Assembly (NCBI RefSeq): GCF_031143425.1
Contig: NC_090444.1
Location: forward strand, 1,532,382,782-1,532,446,781
Source: Pleurodeles waltl
Lineage: Eukaryota; Chordata; Amphibia; Caudata; Salamandridae
DNA length: 64,000 nt
Direction of reading: 5' to 3'
Both the position numbers and the translations under genes were made by a program. Each line of letters starts with the position of its first letter. Within the stretch, counting starts at the first letter, position 1. Below the pieces are notes generated by a model. It had not been told where the DNA came from, did not search any database, and worked only from the letters and a program-made list of their open reading frames with translations. Of this stretch, positions 35,565 through 46,260 are shown piece by piece.

Positions 35565-38500
35565 TAACCCCATCTTGGATTCCCCTAGGTCTCTAGTTTT
35601 CAAAAATACACAGGTTCGGTAGGTTTCCCTAAGTGCCGGCTGAGCTAGAGGCCAAATCTAACGGTAGGCACTTTGCAAAAAACACCTCTGTTTTCTGTCA
35701 AAAAATGTGATGTGTCCACGTTGTGTTTTGGGGCATTTCCTGCCTCAGGCACTAGGACTACCCACACAAGTGAGGTATCATTTTTATCGGGAGACTTGGG
35801 GGAACGCTGGGTGGAAGGAAATTTGTGGCTCCTCTCAGATTCCAGAACTTTCTGTCACCGAAATGTGAGGAAAACGTGTTTTTTTAGCCACATTTTGAGG
35901 TTTGCAAAAAATTCAGAGTAACAGAACCTGGTCAGAGCCCAACAAGTCACCCCGTCTTGTATTCCCCTAGGTCTCTAGTTTTCAAAAATGCACAGGTTTG
36001 GTAGGTTTCCCTAGGTGCTGGCTGAGCTAGAGGCCAAAATCTACAGGTAGGCACTTTGCAAAAAACACCTCTGTTTTCTGTAAAAAAATGTGATGTGTTC
36101 ACGTTGTGTTTTGAGCCATTTCCTGTCGCGGGCGCTATGCCTACCCACACAAGTGAGGTACCATTTTTATTGGGAGACGTGGGGGAACACAGGATGGAAG
36201 GAAATTTGTGGCTCCTCTCAGATTCCAGAACTTTCTGTCACCAAAATGTGAGGAAAACGTGTTTTTTAGCCAAATTTTGAGGTTTGCAAAGGATTCTGGG
36301 TAACAGAACTTGGTCAGAGCCCCACAAGTCGGCCCATCTTGGATTCCCCTAGGTCTCTAGTTTTCAAAAATGCACAGGTTCGGTAGGTTTCCCTAGGTGC
36401 CGGATGAGCTAGAGGCCAAAATCTAACGGTAGGCACTTTGCAAAAAACACCTCTGTTTTCTGTCAAAAAATGTGATGTGTCCACATTGTGTTTTGGGGCA
36501 TTTCCTGTCGCAGGCGCTAGGCCTACCCCCACAAGTGAGGTATAATTTTTATCGGAAGACTTGGGGGAACGCTGGGTAGAAGGAAATTTGTGGCTCCTCT
36601 TAGATTCCAGAACTTTCTGTCACCGAAATGTGAGGAAAACGTGTTCTTTAGCCAGATTCTGAGGTTTGCAAAGGATTCTGGGTAACAGAACTTGGTCAGA
36701 GCCCCACAAGTCACCCCATCTTGGATTCCCCTAGGTCTCTAGTTTTCAAAAATACACAGGTTCGGTAGGTTTCCCTAGGTGCCGGCTGAGCTAGAGGCCA
36801 AAATCTAACAGTAGGCACTTTGCAAAAAACACCTCTGTTTTCTGTCAAAAAATGTGATGTGTCCACATTGTGTTTTGGGGCATTTCCTGTCGCAGGCGCT
36901 AGGCCTGCCCACACAAATGAGGTATCATTTTTATCGGGAGACTTGGGGGAACGCTGGGTGGAAGGAAATGTGTGACTCCTCTCAGATTCCAGAACTTTCT
37001 GTCACCAAAACGTGTTTCTTTAGCCACATTTTGAGGTTTGCAAAAGGGTAACAGAACCTGGTCAGAGCCCCACAAGTCACCCTGTCTTGTATTCCTCTAG
37101 GTCTCTAGTTTTAAAAAATGCACAGGTTTGGTTGGTTTCCCTAGGTGCTGGCTGAGCTAGAGGCCAAAATCTACAGGTAGGCACTTTGCAAAAAACACCT
37201 CTGTTTTCTGTAAAAAAAATTGATGTGTCCACGTTGTGTTTTGGGCATTTCCTATCGCAGGCGCTAGGCCTACCCACACAAGTGAGGTATCATGTTTATC
37301 GGGAGACTTGGGGGAACGCTGGGTGGAAGGAAATTTGTGGCCCCTCTCAGATTCCAGAACTTTCTGTCACCGAAATGTGAGGAAAACTTGTTTTTTAGCC
37401 AAATTTTGAGGTTTGCAAAGGATTCTGGGTAACAGAACTTGGTCAGAGCCCCACAAGTCGCCCCATCTTGGATTCCCCTAGGTCTCTAGTTGTTTTAAAA
37501 AATGCACAGCTTTGGTAGGTTTCCCTAGGTGCCGGCTAAGCTAGAGGCCAAAGTCTAACAGTAGGCACTTTGCAAAAAACACCTCTGTTTTCTGTCAAAA
37601 AATGTGATGTGTCCACATTGAGTTTTGGGGCATTTCCGGTCGCAGGCGCTAGGCCTACCCACACAAGTGAGGTATCATTTTTATCGGGAGACTTGGGGGA
37701 ACGCTGGATGGAAGGAAATTTGTGGCTCCTTTCAGATTCCAGAACTTTCTGTCACCGAAATGTGAGGAAAAGGTGTTTTTTAGCCAAATTTTGAGGTTTG
37801 CCAAGGATTCTGGGTAACAGAACTTGGTCAGAGCCCCACAAGTCACCCCATCTTGGATTCCCCTTGGTCTCTACTTTTTCAAAAATGCACAGGTTCGGTA
37901 GGTTTCCCTAGGTGCCGGCTGAGCGAGAGGCCAAAATCTAACAGTAGGCACTTTTCAAAAAACACCTCTGTTTTCTGTCAAAAAATGTGATGTGTCCACG
38001 TTGTGTTTTGGGGCATTTCCTGTCACAGGCACTAGGCCTACCCACACAAGTGAGGTATCATTTTTATCGGAAGACTTGGGAGAACGCTGGGTGGAAGGAA
38101 ATTTGTGGCTCCTCTCAGATTCCAAAACTTTCTATCACCGAAATGTGAGGAAAACGTGTTTTGTTAGCCAAGTTTTGAGGGTTGCAAAGGATTCTGGGTA
38201 ACAGAACCTGGTCAGAGCCCCACAAGTCACCCCATCTTGGATTCCCCTAGGTCTCTAGTTTTAAGAAATGCACAGGTTTGGTAGGTTTCCCTAGGTGCCG
38301 GCTGAGCTAGAGGCCAAAATCTACATGTAGGCACTTTGCAAAAAACACCTCTGTTTTCTGTAAAAAAAATGTGATGTGTCCACGTTGTGTTTTGAGCCAT
38401 TTCCTGTTGCGGGCGCTATGCCTACCCACACAAGTGAGGTGCCATTTTTATTGGGAGACTTGGGGGAACACTGTGTGGAAGGAAATTTGTGGCTCCTCTC

Positions 38501-39373
38501 AGATTCCAGAACTTCCTGTCACCGAAATGTGCGGAAAACGTGTTTTTTAGCCAGATTCTGAGGTTTGCAAAGGATTCTGGGTAACAGAACTTGGTCAGAG
38601 CCCCACAAGTCACCACATCTTGGATTCCCCTAGGTCTCTAGTTTTCAAAAATGCACAGGTTCGGTAGGTTTCCCTAGGTGCCGGCTGAGCCAGAGGCCAA
38701 AATCTACAGGTAGGCACTTTGCAAAAAACACTTCTGTTTTCTGTAAAAATATGTGATGTGTCCACGTTGTGTTTTGTGGCATTTCCTATCGCAGGCGCTA
38801 GGCCTACCCACACAAGTGAGGTATCATTTTTATCGGGAGACTTGGGGGAACGCTGGGTGGAAGGAAATGTGTGACTCTCAGATTCCAGAACTTTCTGTCA
38901 CCGAAATATGAGGAAAATGTGTGTTTTTTAGCCAAATTTTGAGGTTTGCAAAGGATTCTGGGTAACAGAACCTGGTCAGAGCCCCACAAGTCACCCCATC
39001 TTGAATTCCCCTAGGTCTCTAGTTTAAAAAAATGCACAGGTTTGGTAGGTGTCCCTAGGTGCTGGCTGAGGTAGAGGCCAAAATCGACAGGTAGGCACTT
39101 TGTAAAAAAACACCTCTGTTTTCTGTAAAAGAATGTGATGTGTCCATGTTGTGTTTTGAGCCATTTCCTGTCGCGGGCGCTATGCCTACCCACACAAGTG
39201 AGGTACCATTTTTATTGGGAGACTTGGGGGAACACTGGGTGGAAGGAAATTTGTGGCTCCTCTCAGATTCCAGAACTTTCTGTCACCGAAATGTGAGGAA
39301 AACTTGTTTTTTAGCCAAATTTTGAGGTTTGCAAAGGATTCTGGGTAACAGAACTTGGTCAGAGCCCCACAAG
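35565..39373 (+). repeat. HOR-D copy 1: 10-monomer higher-order repeat, 3,809 bp
   Basis: Ten monomers that recur at +3,809 bp. Markers in order: CAAGTAACCCC with CCTGCCTCAGGCACTAGGAC (35565); GTGATGTGTTCACG; CTACCCCCACAAG; the 366-bp short unit (36711-37076); TTTTGGGCATTTCC with CATGTTTATC; CTAGTTGTTTTAAAA with CATTTCCGGTCGC; CTCTACTTTTTC with GTCACAGGCACTAGG; TTTAAGAAATGC with GGTGCCATTTTT; GAGCCAGAGGCC with GTGTGACTCTCAG; and TAAAAGAATGTG. The monomers at 37450-38230 have relatives at 8396-9170, so part of this unit is older than HOR-D. Confidence 0.92.
36711..37076 (+). repeat. Short 366-bp monomer with two deletions
   Basis: Compared with neighbours, this unit lacks about 10 bp between CACCAAAA and CGTGTTTCTTTAG and 6 bp between TTTGCAAAAG and GGTAACAGAAC. 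The second deletion removes the left arm of the TTCTG/CAGAA dyad. The same short unit recurs at 57740-58105 and 61550-61915, so the deletions predate the HOR-D and L1/L2 duplications and were carried with them. Confidence 0.92.
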
Positions 39374-40229
39374 TAACCCCATCTTGGATTCCCCTAGGTC
39401 TCTAGTTTTCAAAAATACACAGGTTCGGTAGGTTTCCCTAAGTGCCGGCTGAGCTAGAGGCCAAATCTAACGGTAGGCACTTTGCAAAAAACACCTCTGT
39501 TTTCTGTCAAAAAATGTGATGTGTCCACGTTGTGTTTTGGGGCATTTCCTGCCTCAGGCACTAGGACTACCCACACAAGTGAGGTATCATTTTTATCGGG
39601 AGACTTGGGGGAACGCTGGGTGGAAGGAAATTTGTGGCTCCTCTCAGATTCCAGAACTTTCTGTCACCGAAATGTGAGGAAAACGTGTTTTTTTAGCCAC
39701 ATTTTGAGGTTTGCAAAAAATTCAGAGTAACAGAACCTGGTCAGAGCCCAACAAGTCACCCCGTCTTGTATTCCCCTAGGTCTCTAGTTTTCAAAAATGC
39801 ACAGGTTTGGTAGGTTTCCCTAGGTGCTGGCTGAGCTAGAGGCCAAAATCTACAGGTAGGCACTTTGCAAAAAACACCTCTGTTTTCTGTAAAAAAATGT
39901 GATGTGTTCACGTTGTGTTTTGAGCCATTTCCTGTCGCGGGCGCTATGCCTACCCACACAAGTGAGGTACCATTTTTATTGGGAGACGTGGGGGAACACA
40001 GGGTGGAAGGAAATTTGTGGCTCCTCTCAGATTCCAGAACTTTCTGTCACCAAAATGTGAGGAAAACGTGTTTTTTAGCCAAATTTTGAGGTTTGCAAAG
40101 GATTCTGGGTAACAGAACTTGGTCAGAGCCCCACAAGTCGGCCCATCTTGGATTCCCCTAGGTCTCTAGTTTTCAAAAATGCACAGGTTCGGTAGGTTTC
40201 CCTAGGTGCCGGATGAGCTAGAGGCCAAA
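39374..40229 (+). repeat. HOR-D copy 2, truncated after about two monomers
   Basis: It matches 35565-36420 at +3,809 bp through CCTGCCTCAGGCACTAGGAC and GTGATGTGTTCACG to GGATGAGCTAGAGGCC. The next bases read AAAATCTACAGG instead of the expected AAAATCTAACGG, and the sequence continues as an HOR-B monomer. The truncation is the left-hand trace of the exchange that created the large duplication. Confidence 0.92.
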
Positions 40230-40240
40230 ATCTACAGGTA
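40213..40240. other. Junction of the large tandem duplication
   Basis: To the left the monomer carries the HOR-D marker GGATGAGC. To the right it carries the HOR-B markers CTACAGG and GTAAAAAAAAAGTGATG, seen otherwise at 13130 and 17334. The shared stretch GAGCTAGAGGCCAAAATCT is identical in both parents, so the exchange point cannot be placed more exactly. Monomer register is kept, and no bases are added or lost. This is what unequal homologous exchange between two monomers of different higher-order units would leave. Confidence 0.88.
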
Positions 40241-42051
40241 GGCACTTTGCAAAAAACACCTCTGTTTTCTGTAAAAAAAAAGTGATGTGTCCACGTTGTG
40301 TTTTGAGCCATTTCCTGTTGCGGGCGCTATGCCTACCCACACAAGTGAGGTACCATTTTTATTGGGAGACTTGGGGGAACACTGGGTGGAAGGAAATTTG
40401 TGGCTCCTCTCAGATTCCAGAACTTTCTGTCACCGAAATGTGAGGAAAACGTGTTTTTTAGCCAAATTTTGAGGTTTGCAAAGGATTCTGGGTAACAGAA
40501 CTTGGTCAGAGCCCCACAAGTTGGCCCATCTTGGATTCCTCTAGGTCTCTAGTTTTCAAAAATGCACAGGTTCGGTAGGTTTCCCTAGGTGCCGGCTGAG
40601 CTAGAGGCCAAAATCTAATGGTAGGCACTTTGCAAAAAACACCTCTGTTTTCTGTCAAAAAATGTGATGTGTCCACGTTGTGTTTTGGGGCATTTCGTGC
40701 CGCAGGCACTAGGCCTACCCACACATGTGAGGTGTAATTGTTATCGGGAGACTTGGGGGAACGCTGGGTGGAAGGAAATTTGTGGCTCCTCTCAGATTCC
40801 AGATCTTTCTGTCACCAAAATGTGAGGAAAACGTGTTTATTTAGCAACATTTTGAGGTTTGAAAAAGATTCTGGGTAACAGAACCTGGTCAGAGCCCCAC
40901 AAGTCACCCCATCTTGTACTTCCCTAGCTCTATAGTTTTCAAAAATGCACAGGTTTGGTAGGTTTCCCTAGGTGCTGGCGGACCTAGAGGCCAAAATCCT
41001 CAGGTAGGCACTTTGCAAAAAACACCTCTGTTTTCTGTAAAAAAAATTGATGTGTCCACGTTGCGTTTTGGGGCATTTCCTATCGCAGGCGCTAGGTCTA
41101 CCCACACAAGTGAGGTATCATTTTTATCGGAAGACTTGGGAGAACGCTGGGTGGAAGGAAATTTGTGGCTCCTCTCAGATTCCAGAACTTTCTGTCACCG
41201 AAATGTGAGGAAAACGGGTTTTGTTAGCCAAATTTTGAGGGTTGCCAAGGATTCTGGGTAACAGAACCTGGTCAGAGCCCCACAAGTCACCCCATCTTGG
41301 ATTCCCCTAGGTCTCTAGTTTTCAAAAATGCGCAGGTTCGGTACGTTTCCCTAGGTGCCGGCTGAGCTAGAGGCCAAAATCTAACGGTAGGCACTTTGCA
41401 AAAAACACCTCTGTTTTCTGTCAAAAAATGTGATGTGTCCACATTGTGTTTTGGGGCATTTCCTGTCGCAGGCGCTAGGCCTACCCACAGAAGTGAGGTA
41501 TCATTTTTATCGGGAGATTTGAGGGAACGCTGGATGGAAGGAAATATGTGGCTCCTCTCAGATTCCAGAACTTTCTGTCACCGAAATGTGAGGAAAAGGT
41601 GTTTTTTAGCCAGATGTTGAGGTTTGCAAAGGATTCAGGGTAACAGAACTTGGTCAGAGCCCCACAAGTCACCCCGTCTTGTATTTCCCTAGCTCTATAG
41701 TTTTCAAAAATGCACAGGTTTGGTAGGTTTCCCTAGGTGCTGGCGGAGCTAGAGGCCAAAATCCTCAGGTAGGCACTTTGCAAAAAACACCTCTGTTTTC
41801 TGTAAAAAAAATTGATGTGTCCACGTTGTGTTTTGGGGCATTTCCTATCGCAGGCGCTAGGCCTACCCACACAAGTGAGGTATCATTTTTATCGGAAGAC
41901 TTGGGAGAACGCTGGGTGGAAGGAAATTTGTGGCTCCTCTCAGATTCCAGAACTTTCTGTCACCGAAATGTGAGGAAAACGTGTTTTGTTAGCCAAATTT
42001 TGAGGGTTCCCAAGGATTCTGGGTAACAGAACTGGGTAAGAGCCCCACAAG
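40230..42051 (+). repeat. L2 left part: variant HOR-B segment with one monomer missing and one patched
   Basis: This corresponds to 17290-19494, or equally 13090-15289. CATTTCGTG near 40693 and GAGGGTTGCC near 41237 agree with HOR-B copy 1 rather than copy 2. The unit equivalent to 18348-18729 is absent. The next unit begins like its HOR-B partner (GCGCAGGTTCGGTACG near 41331) but its middle reads ACAGAAGTG, GAGATTTGAGG and GGAAATATGTGG, matching the second monomer of HOR-A. The type-B unit near 41670 has GGCCTACCCAC, lacking the GGCCTTCCCAC change shared by both HOR-B copies. Confidence 0.85.
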
Positions 42052-43583
42052 TCACCCCATCTTGGATTCCCCTAGGTCTCTAGTTTTCAAAAATGCACAG
42101 GTTCGGTAGGTTTCCCTAGGTGCCGGCTGAGCTAGAGGCCAAAATCTAACGGTAGGCACTTTGCAAAAAACACCTCTGTTTTCTGTCAAAAAATGTGATG
42201 TGTCCACGTTGTGTTTTGGGGCATTTCCTGTCGCAGGCGCTAGGCCTACCCACACAAGTGAGGTATCATTTTTATCGGGAGACTTGGGGGAACGCTGGGT
42301 AGAAGGAAATTATTGGCTCCTCACAGATTCAAGAACTTTCTGTCACCGAAATGTGAGGAAAACGTGTTTTTTAGCCAGATTCTGAGGTTTGCAAAGGATT
42401 CTGGGTAACAGAACTTGGTCAGAGCCCCACAAGTCACCCCATCTTGGATTCCCCTAGGTCTCTAGTTTTGAAAAATGCACAGGTTCGGTAGGTTTCCCTA
42501 GGTGCCGGCTGAGCTAGAGGCCAAAATCTAACGGTAGGCACTTTGCAAAAAACACCTCTGTTTTCTGTCAAAAAATGTGATGTGTCCACATTGTGTTTTG
42601 GGGCATTTCCTGTCGCAGGCGCTAGTCCTACCCACAGAAGTGAGGTATCATTTTTATCGGGAGATTTGGGGGAACGCTGGATGGAAGGAAATATGTGGCT
42701 CCTCTCAGATTCCAGAACTTTCTGTCACCGAAATGTGAGGAAAAGGTATTTTTTAGCCAGATTTTGAGGTTTGCAAAGGATTCTGGGTAACAGAACTTGG
42801 TCAGAGCCCCAAAAGTCACCCCATCTTGGATTCCCCTAGGTCTCTAGTTTTCAACAATGCAAAGGTTTGGTAGGTTTCCCTAGGTGCCGGCTGAGCTAGA
42901 GGCCAAAATCTAACAGTAGGCACTTTTAAAAAAACACCTCTGTTTTCTGTCAAAAAATGTGATGTGTCCACGTTGTGTTTTGGGGCATTTCCTGTCGCAG
43001 GCGCTAGGCCTACCCACACAAGTGAGGTATCATTTTTATCGGAAGACTTGGTAGAACGCTGGGTGGAAGGAAATTTGTGGCTCCTCTCAGATTCCAGAAC
43101 TTTCTGTCACCAAAATGTGAGGAAAACGTGTTTTGTTAGCCAAATTTTTAGGGTTGCAAAGGGTTCTGGGTAACAGAACCTGGTCAGAGCCCCACAAGTC
43201 ACCCCATCTTGGATTCCCCTAGGTCTCTAGTTTTACAAAATGCACAGGTTTGGTAGGTTTCCCTAGGTGCCGGCTGAGCTAGAGGCCAAAATCTACAGGT
43301 AGGCACTTTGCAAAAAACACCTCTGTTTTCTGTAAAAAAAAATGTGATGTGTCCACGTTGTGTTTTGAGCCATTTCCTGTTGCGGGCGCTATGCCTACCC
43401 ACACAAGTGAGGTATAAATTTTATCGGGAGACTTGGGGGAACGCTGGGTGGAAGGAAATTTGTGGCTCCTCTCAGATTCCAGAACTTTCAGTCACCGAAA
43501 TGTGAGGAAAACGTGTTTTTTTAGCCACATTTTGAGGTTTGCAAAAGATTCTGGGTAACAGAACCTGGTCAGATCCCCACAAG
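42052..43583 (+). repeat. L2 copy of the HOR-B to F transition
   Basis: This matches 19495-21026 at +22,557 bp, including GGAAATTATTGG near 42305, CAACAATGCAAAGG near 42853, TTGGTAGAACGC near 43049 and the GGTATAAATTTTATC unit. I saw no difference worth noting apart from isolated bases. Confidence 0.92.
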
Positions 43584-46260
43584 TCACCCCGTCTTGTATT
43601 CCCCTAGCTCTATAGTTTTAAAAAATGCACAGGTTTGTTAGGTTTCCCTAGGTGCTGGCTGAGCTAGAGGCCAAAATCCTCAGGTAGGCACTTTGCAAAA
43701 AACACCTCTGTTTTCTGTAAAAAAAATTGCTGTATCCACGTTGTGTTTTGGGGCATTTCCTATCGCAGGCGCTAGGCCTACCAACACAAGTGAGGTATCA
43801 TTTTTATCGGAAGACTTGGGAGAACGCTGGGTGGAAGGAAATTTGTGGCTCCTCTCAGATTCCAGAACTTTCTGTCACCGAAATGTGAGGAAAACGTGTT
43901 TTGTTAGCCAAATTTTGAGGGTTGCAAAGGATTCTGGGTAACAGAACCTGGTCAGAGCCCCACAAGTCACCCCATCTTGGATTACCCTAGGTCGCTAGTT
44001 TTCAAAAATGCACAGGTTCGGTAGGTTTCCCTAGGTGCCGGCTGAGCTAGATGCCAAAATCTAACGGTAGGCACTTTGCAAAAAACACCTCTGTTTTCTG
44101 TCAAAAAATGTGATGTGTCCACACTGTGTTTTGGGGCATTTCCTGTCGCAGGCGCTAGGCCTACCCACAGAAGTGAGGTATCATTTTTATCGGGAAATTT
44201 GGGGGAACGCTGGATGGAATTAAATTTGTGGCTCCTCTCAGATTCCAGAACTTTCTGTCACCGAAATGTGAGGAAAACGTGTTTTGTTAGCCAAATTTTG
44301 AGGGTTGCAAAGGATTCTGGGTAACAGAACCTGGTCAGAGCCCCACAAGTCACCCCATCTTGGATTCCCCTAGGTCTCTAGTTTTAAAAAATGCACAGGT
44401 TTGGTAGCTTTCCCTAGGTGCCGGCTGAGCTAGAGGCCAAAATCCACAGGTGGCACTTTGCAAAAAACACCTCTGTTTTCTGTCAAAAAAATGTGATGTG
44501 TCCACGTTGTGTTTTGAGCCATTTCCTGTTGCGGGCGCTATGCCTACCCACACAAGTGAGGTGCCATTTTTATTGGGAGACTTGGGGGAACACTGGGTGG
44601 AAAGAAATTTGTGGCTCCTCTCAGATTCCAGAACTTTCTGTCACCGAAATATGAGGAAAACGTGTTTTTTAGCCAAATGTTGAGGTTTGCAAAGGATTCT
44701 GGGTAACAGAACTTGGTCAGAGCCCCAAAAGTCACCCCATCTTGGATTCCCCTAGGTCTCTAGTTTTCAAAAATGAACAGGTTCAGTAGGTTTCCCTAGG
44801 TGCCGGCTGAGCTAGAGGCCAAAATCTACAGGTAGGCACTTTGCAAAAAACACCTCTGTTTTCTGTCAAAAAATGTGATGTGTCCACATTGTGTTTTGGG
44901 GAATTTCCTGTCGCAGGCGCTAGGCCTACCCACACAAGTGAGGTATAATTTTTATCGGAAGACTTGGGGGAACGCTGGGTAGAAGGAAATTGTGGCTCCT
45001 CTTAGATTCCAGAACTTTCTGTCACCGAAATGTGAGGAAAACGTGTTTTTTAGCCAGATTCTGAGGTTTGCAAAGGATTCTGGGTAACAGAACTTGGTCA
45101 GAGCCCCACAAGTCACCCCATCTTGGATTCCCCTAGGTCTCTAGTTTTCAAAAATGTACAGGTTCGGTAGGTTTCCCTAAGTGCCGGCTGAGCTAGAGGC
45201 CAAAATCTAACAGTAGGCACTTTGCAAAAAATACCTCTGTTTTCTGTCAAAAAATGTGATGTGTCCACGTTGTGTTTTGGGGCATTTCCTGTCGCAGGCG
45301 ATAGGCCTACCCACACAAGTGAGGTATCATTTTTATCGGGAGACTTGGGGGAATGCTGGGTGGAACGAAATTTGGGGCTCCTCTCAGATTCCAGAACTTT
45401 CTGTCACCGAAATGTGAGGAAAATGTGTTTTTTAGCCAAATTTTGAGGTTTGCAAAGGATTCTGGGTAACAGAACTTGGTCAGAGCCCCACAAGTCGCCC
45501 CATCTTGGATTCCCCTAGGTCTCTAGTTTTCAAAAATGCACAGGTTCGGTAGGTTTCCCTAGGTGCCGGCTGAGCTAGAGGCCAAAATCTAACGGTAGGC
45601 ACTTTGCAAAAAACACCTCTGTTTTCTGTCAAAAAATGTGATGTGTCCACATTGAGTTTTGGGGCATTTTCTGTCGCAGGCGCTAGGCCTACCCACACAA
45701 GTGAGGTATCACTTTTATCGGGAGACTTGGGGGAACGCTGGATGGAAGGAAATTTGTGGCTCCTTTCAGATTCCAGAACTTTCTGTTACTGAAATGTGAG
45801 GAAAAGGTGTTTTTTAGCCAAATTTTGAGGTTTGCCAAGGATTCTGGGTAACAGAACTTGGTCAGAGCCCCACAAGTCACCCCATCTTTTATTCCCCTAG
45901 GTCTCTAGTTTTAAAAAATGCACAGGTTTGGTAGGTTTCCCTAGGTGCCGGCTGAGCTAGAGGCCAAAATCTACAGGTAGGCACTTTGCAAAAAACACCT
46001 CTGTTTTCTGTAAAAAAAATGTGATGTGTCCATGTTGTGTTTTGAGCCATTTCCTGTTGCGGGCGCTATGCCTACCCACACAAGTGAGGTATAAATTTTA
46101 TCGGGAGACTTGGGGGAACGCTGGGTGGAAGGAAATTTGTGGCTCCTCTCAGATTCCAGAACTTTCTGTCACCGAAATGTGAGGAAAACGTGTTTTTTTA
46201 GCCACATTTTGAGGTTTGCAAAAGATTCTGGGTAACAGAACCTGGTCAGATCCCCACAAG
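43584..46260 (+). repeat. F1' in L2: 7-monomer version, 2,677 bp
   Basis: The order is type-B, H, TTTTGAGCC, GGAAATTGTGG, AATACCTC, CATTTTCTGTCGC, GGTATAAATTTTATC, then type-B again. It equals F1 of L1 without the extra 4-monomer set. The TTTTGAGCC unit has GGTGCCATTTTT near 44560 where L1 has GGTACCATTTTT. Confidence 0.92.

Larger units (their letters stand above)
17290..40229 (+). repeat. Large segment L1, first copy of a ~21-23 kb tandem duplication (~60 monomers)
   Basis: Every monomer class from 19495 to about 40229 recurs in the same order at 42052-61258. The offset is 22,557 bp (59 monomers) on the left and 21,029 bp (55 monomers) to the right of the 4-monomer duplication at 22.0-25.1 kb. 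At the far left (17348, 17567, 18074) the offset is 22,939 bp (60 monomers). Private single-base variants are shared throughout, including the 4-bp insertion CTAGTTGTTTTAAAA near 37490 and the 366-bp short monomer at 36711. This is one block duplication, not chance similarity between monomer classes. Confidence 0.93.

Noticed and set aside
40123..40311. Possible unique sequence at the large junction
   Set aside because: The interval is fully explained as a hybrid of two known monomer classes; no non-satellite base is needed.
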